Below, in pieces: positions 8,535 to 15,957 of a stretch of DNA of 41,487 bases. The translations under genes and the position numbers were made by a program. Under the pieces are notes generated by a model. That model saw only the letters and a list, made by a program, of their open reading frames with translations, made no database searches and was not told where the DNA came from. Origin of the DNA: Halanaerobium polyolivorans (GTDB lineage: Bacteria; Bacillota; Halanaerobiia; Halanaerobiales; Halanaerobiaceae); assembly GCF_020711195.1 (NCBI RefSeq), contig NZ_JAJFAT010000001.1, forward strand, positions 284,717 to 326,203, written 5' to 3'. Numbering within the stretch: position 1 is the stretch's first letter; each line of letters starts with the position of its first letter.

Positions 8535-10652
8535 TTATTCCTCCTTGTGATATTCCATAGTGCTTTTTCTTTGTAAAAAATGATCAAAATAATCTGCCAT
8601 CTCAAAATAAATTTCATTTTTCAAGCCTGAATTAATTGCTTCTATAAAACTTTCACTTTCAATTAAAAGCCTGCTGATCTCACTCAAAACTTCTCTTCCC
8701 TGTTCAGATCCTTCTAAAGGTGCTGCCATTACTACAACTATTCTAATTTCAACTTTTTTCTTCACATCATTTAAGATTTCAAATTTATCCTCTGGTCTAA
8801 TAATAATAAATTTAACTTCTTCTACAACCCTACTTCGACAATGTAATAATAATATATTGTTGTGTTCTAAAACTGTACTCCCTTTTTCTTCTCTTAAAGA
8901 TAAGTCTTTTTTTATAATTTCTTTTTCATCCTTATTATCTGCTAGAAGTTCTGCAGCATCATTCAATAATCTATCAAGATTTTGGAATTGATAATTATTT
9001 TGAATTCTGAAGTTATTTAATACTTCTAAAATCCTTTGATTATAATTATTTATTATTGAGAGCTTTTCTTTTAAACTAACATTCTGCTTGTTTTTCTTTC
9101 TTTTAGCAGCCTTATGGGTTGATAAAAACTCATTTATCTTTCTCTGGTGTTTTTCAGTTAAAAGTGGATTTACTACGATTACAGGAACATTGCTTTTAGG
9201 AATAGATACTGTTGATATAATAAGATCAACATTCATCTCTGAAATTTCTTTGTTGCTAAAATCAATTGTTGAGATCAATGCTACAACTTCTAGATTTTCA
9301 AATTCTGAGTTTAATCTTGAAGCTAGAAGCCTAGAAGCTCCTATTCCACTAGTACAGGCTACTGCAGCTCTAAATTTTTTGATTGGAGTTTTTTTTCTTC
9401 CAATTGCTGCTCCTAAATGCATAGCAATATAAGCTGCTTCTGAGTCTGGAACTTCTATATTTTCATTTTTAGCAATAATATCTGCACATTTTTTAGAAAC
9501 TTCAAATAGCTCTTCATACTGTTCTTTGATCTCATTTAAAAGAGGATTGCGAATATCCAGATTCAATTTAATTCTATTAATTGTTGGTTCTAAATGCCTA
9601 ACCAGGCCAATCAGTAATTCATCATCATCTTCTAAATAAATTCCTAATTCAATTTCTGCTTTTTCAATAATCTTTCTGGTCAATAAAACTAATTTATAAT
9701 CATCAGTTATAGAGATATTATCATTATAAAAACCACCACGACCTTTGCTGCCTCTTAAATGCATTGTCACATAACCAATTTCTGCCTCAGGGATATCTAC
9801 TGAAAAAGCTTGAGCAATCTTTGCAATAAGTGAGACCGCAATTGGATATTCTTTGCTCTTTTTTAATTCATTTAATATTTCATCTTTTATAATAATTTTT
9901 TCTCCATCTTTTATTCTTTTTAAAGCAATTGCTAAATGAACCATTAAGGCTACATAAGAATCATCTGCTAGTTGATAATCTAAATTTTCTTCTAATTCTT
10001 GAATGAAATCATCTAACAAATGAATAGTTTCCAAGCCGATCAAGTTTAAAAGTCTAGTTCTTGATAAATTTGTTCTGCTTTTATCTTGAGAGTTTTCATT
10101 AAATTTGTTCTGCATGATAGCAAATATTTCTTGAAGATCTAAATTATCATAAAGCAAATTGATACTTGCTCTTCTAATGTCTTTTTCTCTACCTTTAAGA
10201 TAAACTCCTAAACCGGGTTTGCGAACTAATTTTAAATTATAATCTTCTATCCATTCTTCAATTTCATCTAAGTCATGACTTATGGTTGCTTCAGAGACAT
10301 TTGTCAGCATCGTAAAATTAAATAATTTTGTCGGCTCTTGAGTTTTTAATAACTCAGACAAGATGATCAGTCTTCTCTCCTTAGGTGAATAATAATTTTC
10401 AACAGATTCAATATTTAAGAGATTCTTTAACTTCTCTTTTTCTTCTAGGCTGCAGTCAAGTCTAATTCCTGTCCCCTTTTTTTTCTCAAGTTGAAAATCG
10501 TTTTTTTCCAGCCAATATTCTACCCGAGGTAGTGCTCTTAAAATAGTACGAGAACTAACCCCAAGTTCATCTGCAATAAAATCAATAACTACATAATTTT
10601 CGTTTGTGAGCAGTATTTCCAGTATTTTCTTAGTTCTAGAACTAATTTTCAT
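8535..10652 (-). CDS. PRD-containing transcriptional activator, BglG/MtlR family
   Basis: About 705 residues from the ATG at 10652, seven bases after TTGGAGG; an ATG at 10676 lacks a ribosome site. Domains in order: N-terminal helix-turn-helix (ELGVSSRTILRAL, ~30-42), a second Mga-like helix-turn-helix, and PRD1 with histidines in MVHLAIALKRI and YVTMHLRG. Then come PRD2 (LVRHLEPTINRI, YIAMHLGAAIGRKK), an EIIB-Gat-like domain with a Cys (AAVACTSGIGASRLL), and a C-terminal EIIA-like domain (LLLHCRSR). Such proteins activate their PTS operon when the PRDs are phosphorylated by HPr or dephosphorylated by the EII components. Being first in the operon, it probably regulates its own promoter; the 24-bp palindrome upstream is a candidate site. 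Confidence 0.88.
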   Translation of the reverse strand: MKISSRTKKILEILLTNENYVVIDFIADELGVSSRTILRALPRVEYWLEKNDFQLEKKKGTGIRLDCSLEEKEKLKNLLNIESVENYYSPKERRLIILSELLKTQEPTKLFNFTMLTNVSEATISHDLDEIEEWIEDYNLKLVRKPGLGVYLKGREKDIRRASINLLYDNLDLQEIFAIMQNKFNENSQDKSRTNLSRTRLLNLIGLETIHLLDDFIQELEENLDYQLADDSYVALMVHLAIALKRIKDGEKIIIKDEILNELKKSKEYPIAVSLIAKIAQAFSVDIPEAEIGYVTMHLRGSKGRGGFYNDNISITDDYKLVLLTRKIIEKAEIELGIYLEDDDELLIGLVRHLEPTINRIKLNLDIRNPLLNEIKEQYEELFEVSKKCADIIAKNENIEVPDSEAAYIAMHLGAAIGRKKTPIKKFRAAVACTSGIGASRLLASRLNSEFENLEVVALISTIDFSNKEISEMNVDLIISTVSIPKSNVPVIVVNPLLTEKHQRKINEFLSTHKAAKRKKNKQNVSLKEKLSIINNYNQRILEVLNNFRIQNNYQFQNLDRLLNDAAELLADNKDEKEIIKKDLSLREEKGSTVLEHNNILLLHCRSRVVEEVKFIIIRPEDKFEILNDVKKKVEIRIVVVMAAPLEGSEQGREVLSEISRLLIESESFIEAINSGLKNEIYFEMADYFDHFLQRKSTMEYHKEE

Positions 10653-10729
10653 TTTTTTTGCCTCCAAGATAATCATTAAAAATTATGCTATAAGAAGTTA
10701 ATTTGATTGAAGGTTCTAAACGACTATTA

Positions 10730-10753
10730 ATTTAATAGTAGCTACTATTAAAT
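10730..10753. promoter_or_regulatory. Perfect 24-bp palindrome upstream of the PTS operon
   Basis: Half-site ATTTAATAGTAG (10730-10741) is followed directly by its exact reverse complement (10742-10753). It lies about 78 bases upstream of the activator start. A weak minus-strand promoter-like pair, GTGACA and TACTAT, brackets or overlaps it. This is a likely operator for the PRD activator or a catabolite regulator; the binding protein is unknown. Confidence 0.5.
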
Positions 10754-10859
10754 AATGTCACTTAAAAAAGTTCTTTTTTCTTGCTTTTCTCCAGCGCTAA
10801 TTTAATTTTAATGGCAATAATCCAATAATGCAAGCTAAAGAAAAATATATATGTCAATT

Positions 10860-10918
10860 GTCATTAATGACAGAATTTATAATCTTTAAATATGTCAGTT
10901 ATATCAGCAAATTCTGTC
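10860..10918. promoter_or_regulatory. Nested inverted repeats between fbp and the PTS operon
   Basis: The perfect 12-bp palindrome GTCATTAATGAC (10860-10871) overlaps the left arm of a second perfect repeat, GACAGAATTT (10869-10878) and AAATTCTGTC (10909-10918), with a 30-base spacer. The surrounding 10653-11065 gap has no ORF and is otherwise AT-rich. The sites could bind a regulator of either flanking unit. Confidence 0.35.
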
Positions 10919-10954
10919 TAAAAAAATCTAATTTTTATTCTATATACAAAGAAA

Positions 10955-10980
10955 AAAACAGCCCTTAAAAGAGCTGTTTT
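10955..10980 (-). terminator. Terminator downstream of fbp
   Basis: Arms AAAACAGC (10955-10962) and GCTGTTTT (10973-10980). Read on the minus strand the stem extends inward using a G-U pair and continues into a seven-T run. On the plus strand that inner pair would be a C-A mismatch, so the orientation fits fbp. Confidence 0.8.
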
Positions 10981-11065
10981 CAGATTAAAATTGAATATTA
11001 AATTTTTAAATAACAATCATAGATAATCAATTACAAACAAATTCTATCAATTTTAAAATTTATAT

Positions 11066-13018
11066 TTATTTATATTTTTCCCTGATAATACCTTTTTCAT
11101 ATGCTTCAAATAATTTATTTAAATATTTAACATCATCCTGTAGTCTGGCCCCATTATCAGTATCAGCAATTTTTTGTTTGCCATCAAATTTCATTATTCT
11201 AATTGATGATACAGTATCATGACTTCTTTTGCTCAAGGCTTCTTCTTTAGAGATAAAAGGCTCATGGGAGATTAACCTCATTTCTGAATGGGTATAGGCT
11301 AGAGTATAGCCCGCTATACCAGTTTTCTTTTGGTAAGCAGCTGAAATACCACCATCAATTACCAGCAGCCTTCCATTACCCTTGATTGGGCTTTCACCTC
11401 TTTTTTCTTCAACAGGTGTATGACCATTTATTATATGTCCTTTTTCGGGATCAACTCCAAATTCTGATAAAATCTTTTTACAGGTGAATTCATTTTCTCT
11501 AGCTGCATAATATGGATTCTTATTTTCTTTATATAGTGATTTATCATCTTCATCAGTAAAATAACGCAAAAAGGTTGTCATCCTATCTTTACCAAATAAT
11601 GGGGAGTATTCTCCTCGCCATAGATACCAGAGCCAATCTCTTTGATCTTTATCTCCATTGGTATCAGAATAACTTTTACGGATAATATCCTGGAAAAAAT
11701 CTAAGAGTTCTTTACCTTTTGCCCTGTGGCCACCAACATCAACACAGGCAAAATCATCATCTTCATTCAGGGGAACACAGCCGTGAAATAAGAGATTCCC
11801 ATTATATTTTTTATACATACTTCCATTATTGAATAAAAATCTTATATCTTCCTGTAGTTTATCATTATTTTTAAATGATTCACTTAACTGATTAATAACT
11901 TCTTCTTCCTGAGGACTTAACTTATAGGGGTCATCAGGATCAATAGTGGGAAAGTTTTTATCGGTCAGCTCATATTCATTGCCATTTAAATACAGAATTC
12001 CTTTATCATAATCAATTTTTTCTAAATAGAGTGCTTCATTCATATTGAATTCAGCTCTTCTTTTGATTAGATTACCCTCTAATTTAAACTGAATTATAGC
12101 TATGGCTTTCTGCATCTGAGTACTTATTCTACGTTCTTTTTCATCTAAATCTTTATCTAGTAATTTTGGACAAAAGATATTACAGATATCACCTTTATAA
12201 TTTTCCATAGCCAGTCTGGCCAGAGGCCGCATATTAATTCCGTAACCTTCTTCGATCATTTCCAAATTACCATATCTAACAGCAATTCTAATCGCAGTTG
12301 CAATCAAAGGCTTATGACCCAGGCCTGCGCCCATCCATAATATATCGTGATTACCCCACTGTATATCTACATTATGATGATTTTTTAAAACATCCATTAT
12401 TTTATGGGGATTTGGTCCTCGATCATAAATATCCCCAATAATATGAAGTTTATCTACTGCAAAAGTTTGAATTAATTCTGAAAGAGAAATAATAAAGTTT
12501 TGTGCCTGACCAATTTCAATTATTGTTGAAGTAATCTGTTGATGATAATCTTTTTTATTTTCATCATCTTCTCTCAAGTGAAGCAGTTCTTCAATTATAT
12601 AGGCAAATTCCTCAGGTAGGGCTTTTCTAACTTTAGAACGAGTATAAATAGAAGAAACCTCTTTACAAAGTTTAATTATTTTATTTAAAGAATCTTTATA
12701 CCACTCTTCACTTAAACCCTCTTCCTTTTTTATCTTCTCCATTTTTTCTTCTGGATAAAAAATTAATGTAGCTAAATCCCTTTTTTCAATATCATCTAAT
12801 TCTTTATCAAAAATATTATTTATTTTATATTCTATTACTCCAGAAGCAGTTTTAAGCATATATTGAAAGGCCTCATATTCCCCATGGAGGTCAGTAAGAA
12901 AATGCTCTGTGCTTTTAGGCAGATTTAAAATAGCCTTTAAATTAATAATTTCTGTGCTTACAGCTGGAATATTTGGAAACTGCTTTGATAAAAGCTTTAA
13001 ATATTTTAATTCATCCAT
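11066..13018 (-). CDS. fbp: Fructose-1,6-bisphosphatase class III
   Basis: 650 residues, the usual length of the Firmicute-specific class III enzyme. The metallophosphatase core is visible: LTDLHGEYEAF (~41-51), GDIYDRGP (195-202), GNHD (222-225), and later GHTPVEEKRGESPIKG. It dephosphorylates fructose-1,6-bisphosphate to fructose-6-phosphate in gluconeogenesis. The ATG follows AAAGGAGAG and overlaps the end of the GNAT gene by 13 bases, so the two are co-transcribed. Next to an operon predicted to deliver hexitol carbon at fructose-1,6-bisphosphate, it would provide the route back to hexose-6-phosphates. Confidence 0.95.
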   Translation of the reverse strand: MDELKYLKLLSKQFPNIPAVSTEIINLKAILNLPKSTEHFLTDLHGEYEAFQYMLKTASGVIEYKINNIFDKELDDIEKRDLATLIFYPEEKMEKIKKEEGLSEEWYKDSLNKIIKLCKEVSSIYTRSKVRKALPEEFAYIIEELLHLREDDENKKDYHQQITSTIIEIGQAQNFIISLSELIQTFAVDKLHIIGDIYDRGPNPHKIMDVLKNHHNVDIQWGNHDILWMGAGLGHKPLIATAIRIAVRYGNLEMIEEGYGINMRPLARLAMENYKGDICNIFCPKLLDKDLDEKERRISTQMQKAIAIIQFKLEGNLIKRRAEFNMNEALYLEKIDYDKGILYLNGNEYELTDKNFPTIDPDDPYKLSPQEEEVINQLSESFKNNDKLQEDIRFLFNNGSMYKKYNGNLLFHGCVPLNEDDDFACVDVGGHRAKGKELLDFFQDIIRKSYSDTNGDKDQRDWLWYLWRGEYSPLFGKDRMTTFLRYFTDEDDKSLYKENKNPYYAARENEFTCKKILSEFGVDPEKGHIINGHTPVEEKRGESPIKGNGRLLVIDGGISAAYQKKTGIAGYTLAYTHSEMRLISHEPFISKEEALSKRSHDTVSSIRIMKFDGKQKIADTDNGARLQDDVKYLNKLFEAYEKGIIREKYK

Positions 13019-13533
13019 AACTTCTCTCCTTTCCTATAATTCTCATAAGCTAGTCTTTTACTACCATCTTCTAAATATATTATCCCACAATATCTAAAAT
13101 TACTTTTCTCTAGTAATCTCTGCATAGGAATATTGTCTTGATGTGTATCAATTTTGATACTATTTAATCCATTTTTAAAAACTAATTTTTCAATTTCCTC
13201 TAATAATAATTTAGCCAATTCTTTACCTTTATATTCTTTATCAACAGCTAATCTATGCACAACCGCATAGTTTTCTCTGCTCAGCCAACTACCCTCAAAT
13301 ATTTTCTGATAGCTTTTTTCTTCAGCAAATACTAAAGCTGCATAAGCAAAAACTTTATCTTTGTCAGCTAAAACATAAGCATCTTCTTTTAAAATATCCT
13401 CTTTTATATCTCTTTGATCTGGATAACCCTGCTGCCACTGATCAATTCCTGCTGATTTTAGATAATCTTTTGCCTCAGCAATAATTTTCAGAATGGCTTT
13501 TAAATCACTATTTTTAGCTAATCTAAATTCCAT
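13006..13533 (-). CDS. GNAT-family N-acetyltransferase
   Basis: 175 residues. GNAT features are the N-terminal beta-alpha start MEFRLAKNSDLKAILKI, the central strand VVHRLAVDKEYKGKELAKLLL (acetyl-CoA pyrophosphate loop, ~90-110), and the C-terminal IKIDTHQDNIPMQRLLEKSNF motif. The substrate is unknown. Its stop overlaps the fbp start, and fbp's Shine-Dalgarno lies in its last codons, so translation is probably coupled. Short proteins of this type often acetylate small metabolites or ribosomal proteins, but nothing here discriminates. Confidence 0.85.
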   Translation of the reverse strand: MEFRLAKNSDLKAILKIIAEAKDYLKSAGIDQWQQGYPDQRDIKEDILKEDAYVLADKDKVFAYAALVFAEEKSYQKIFEGSWLSRENYAVVHRLAVDKEYKGKELAKLLLEEIEKLVFKNGLNSIKIDTHQDNIPMQRLLEKSNFRYCGIIYLEDGSKRLAYENYRKGEKLWMN

Positions 13534-13585
13534 TTTTATTTAACTCCTTAATTATAAGGTTTTTTAAAGAAGCCTATATAACTTT

Positions 13586-13614
13586 ATTCTAGTTATTAGT
13601 AACTTTTCCTGCAA
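13586..13614 (-). promoter_or_regulatory. Sigma-70-type promoter of the GNAT-fbp operon
   Basis: On the minus strand TTGCAG (13614-13609) and TAGAAT (13591-13586) are separated by 17 bases, about 50 bases upstream of the GNAT start. Confidence 0.5.
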
Positions 13615-13658
13615 AGAATTAAAATTAGGAATAGACTCCCAGCTAAAATTCATTTTAT

Positions 13659-15164
13659 TTAAAGGATTCCCCACCAGGGAATAATGTTGTCCAATAAAAA
13701 GGCAAAGAAAGTTGATAGGAAAAAGCCTAAAATTGCAATTATTATCCCATGTTTAAACATGGTTTTAAGATTAACCCCATAACCGGCACTTACAGCAAGA
13801 CAACCATTTCCAGAAGCAATTGCAAATGATAAATTAACTGACACAGTTAATAACAAAATAATAGGCACAGGATTGATTCCCTGAGCTATAAAGAGTCTGA
13901 TGATAACAGGCATTAACAAAGCAGCTGAAGCTGTATTAGTAGATATATTTGTCAGCAGTACAGTAATCCCTGCAAAAATCAAAAAGGTTATTATACCATG
14001 GCCAGTTGCGAAAAAGCTTAGATTTTCTCCGATAATTTCTGCTAAACCAGAAAACTCTAAAACTTTTGCTAAAGCCAAAGCACTTGGCCAAACAATCATT
14101 ACTGTTATCGGGAAATTCCCCATACTTTTTATTGATAAAACATTTTCATCTTCTTCGGTTGGAATAAAAAATAAAATAAAAGCTAAACTAAAAAATATAA
14201 AAGCTGGGTCTAAAAATGGTAAAAAGTTTGTATATAAAGGTTCTAAAAAAGCTGCTGCAACAGCCAGAAAAAATACTAAGCCAGAATATAGTTCTCCTTT
14301 ACTTAATTTACCCATCTTTTCTAATTCTTTTTGATATATTTCTTTAGAACCGGGTAGTATTTCGTCTTCTTTTTGTAAAACACGGGTTAAATAAAAACCT
14401 ATAAAGGGTATAAAAAAGAGGGTAAAGGGAAGCATTCTAATTGTCCATTCATAAAAATATATCTGCCTACCAACAGCTTCTGTCAGAAATTCATAGATCA
14501 AGAGGTTCTGACCTCCTCCAAGTGGAGTTGGTAAACTTCCTATAGAAGCTCCCCAAGCAATGGCAAGCAAAATATTTGTTGCAGCTGAATTGTTCCAGCG
14601 TTTAGAATTAGAATCATAGCCTAAATATTTTAATAAGGTAACAGCAACTGGTACAAACACAGCAGCAGTTACAGTATCTGCAATAATTGAGCTTAAAAGA
14701 GCTGATATTAAAAACCAGGCCCAAATTTGTTTGCGAGCACTATTACCAAATAAAGATAAAATCTTAAGTGATAAACGTCTGGCGATTCCCCACCTCTGCC
14801 AGGCAGCACCCATAGCACAGCTTCCTGCAATTAAAAAAACAATTCTGTGACTAAAGACAGAAACAATTTCACCCACAGGTGCAATAGGGATAAAGGTAGT
14901 AACAAAAATAGGTACTAAGGCTGTAATTGCAACTGCAATATGTCCACTAGTCCACCAAAAAGCCATCCAAATTAAAACACCTAAACCACCTCTAGCCTGC
15001 CAATCAAGAGTTGGAATTGGAATCAGCATAATGGTTAGAAAAATTAAAGGACCAATCAGTATGTAAGAGATCTGATCCATATCTACCCCAAAATTATCAA
15101 CTAAAAATCTACCATCTTTTTTAAGTTTTTCATCTTTTTCAACATAATCAAGCTTATTATCCAT
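13659..15164 (-). CDS. SLC13/DASS-family sodium-coupled anion symporter
   Basis: 501 residues with about 11-12 hydrophobic segments after a charged ~35-residue N-terminus. DASS features include a first half with SSIIADTVTAAVFVPVA and PLGGGQNLL, and a second half with TNISTNTASAALLMPVI; these paired Asn/Thr motifs bind sodium and substrate in VcINDY-like carriers. It probably imports a dicarboxylate, tricarboxylate or sulfate with sodium across the inner membrane. The gene is 37 bases downstream of the Mut7-C gene and probably shares its transcript. The substrate cannot be told from sequence. Confidence 0.85.
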   Translation of the reverse strand: MDNKLDYVEKDEKLKKDGRFLVDNFGVDMDQISYILIGPLIFLTIMLIPIPTLDWQARGGLGVLIWMAFWWTSGHIAVAITALVPIFVTTFIPIAPVGEIVSVFSHRIVFLIAGSCAMGAAWQRWGIARRLSLKILSLFGNSARKQIWAWFLISALLSSIIADTVTAAVFVPVAVTLLKYLGYDSNSKRWNNSAATNILLAIAWGASIGSLPTPLGGGQNLLIYEFLTEAVGRQIYFYEWTIRMLPFTLFFIPFIGFYLTRVLQKEDEILPGSKEIYQKELEKMGKLSKGELYSGLVFFLAVAAAFLEPLYTNFLPFLDPAFIFFSLAFILFFIPTEEDENVLSIKSMGNFPITVMIVWPSALALAKVLEFSGLAEIIGENLSFFATGHGIITFLIFAGITVLLTNISTNTASAALLMPVIIRLFIAQGINPVPIILLLTVSVNLSFAIASGNGCLAVSAGYGVNLKTMFKHGIIIAILGFFLSTFFAFLLDNIIPWWGIL

Positions 15165-15201
15165 TTTAATCGCCCCATCCTAATAAAATATTATAATATA
15201 T

Positions 15202-15957
15202 TTATTTTTTCAATAAAGCCTCTGTATGCTCAAAATGCGAACCCTGCCAATAAATTTTTTTACACTCCGGACAAATCTTAAAATTATCATAATATTTTAT
15301 AGTCTTTGCTTCTAGCCGCTCAATAATTTTATCCTTATCAATTCGATTTAATTCTTTATTACAATTAACACACCTACTTTGATGACCATTATAATAAGCA
15401 GCTAAATCATAACGTTTAATAATCTCTTCAAATTGTTTTTGCGGGTTATCATTTTTTATAAATTTAGCCCATTTAACTCGTTTTCTCATCAATAACCCCA
15501 GGTCTCTAGTTAAAATAATTCTTTTTTCCTGCAGAGATTTATCTACTATTTCTCGATCATCATAATTATTGCTGTAAGCTGCATCAAAATTAAAGCGCCG
15601 CAAATAACGGGCCAATTTCCCTAAATGTACATCAAGGATAAAGGCTGGTTTACCCTGAAATTCATTCAAGAGCTTAATTTCATCATCAAGTTTAAAACAA
15701 TAAAAATAGGGATAAATAGAAAATCTATCCCCAGCTTGGACAAGATAAGAAAAATCCACTGCTTGTGAATTTTTTAATATTAAAGAAACTTCGGGATGTG
15801 GGATCCCGATGCTTTCTATTCTATCTTTGATACTTTGTCTACCCTGATAATAATGCAAATATTCTCTGCCAAATGAAGTTAAATTCTTAGTTTTATTTAA
15901 ATCTATGAAGCTATTTAAATCAGCATAGAATCTTAATTTAATAAATTTATTTTTCAT
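15202..15957 (-). CDS. Mut7-C RNase-domain protein with N-terminal ubiquitin-like domain
   Basis: 251 residues. Residues 1-~90 match the ThiS/ubiquitin-like region often fused to Mut7-C. Residues ~103-250 are the Mut7-C PIN-like nuclease domain, with acidic residues in FILDVHLGKLARYLR (Asp109) and LTRD (Asp152), and a zinc ribbon with Cys196, Cys199, Cys229 and Cys232. The family is predicted to be an RNase but is poorly characterised. Its ATG overlaps the end of the EAL gene by 11 bases and has only a weak ribosome site, so translation is probably coupled to the phosphodiesterase. Confidence 0.85.
   Translation of the reverse strand: MKNKFIKLRFYADLNSFIDLNKTKNLTSFGREYLHYYQGRQSIKDRIESIGIPHPEVSLILKNSQAVDFSYLVQAGDRFSIYPYFYCFKLDDEIKLLNEFQGKPAFILDVHLGKLARYLRRFNFDAAYSNNYDDREIVDKSLQEKRIILTRDLGLLMRKRVKWAKFIKNDNPQKQFEEIIKRYDLAAYYNGHQSRCVNCNKELNRIDKDKIIERLEAKTIKYYDNFKICPECKKIYWQGSHFEHTEALLKK

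Noticed and set aside
9088-9432. Plus-strand ORF of 114 codons inside the PRD activator gene
   Set aside because: Antisense to the clear EIIB-like region of the activator; no start signal.
13545-13570. CCTTAATTATAAGG followed by Ts as a plus-strand terminator
   Set aside because: Only a four-base stem, no plus-strand gene before it, and the sequence contains the GNAT ribosome site on the other strand.
13900-14334. Plus-strand ORF of 144 codons inside the DASS carrier gene
   Set aside because: Antisense shadow of a well-supported membrane carrier; Lys/Ile-rich composition without ribosome site or motif.
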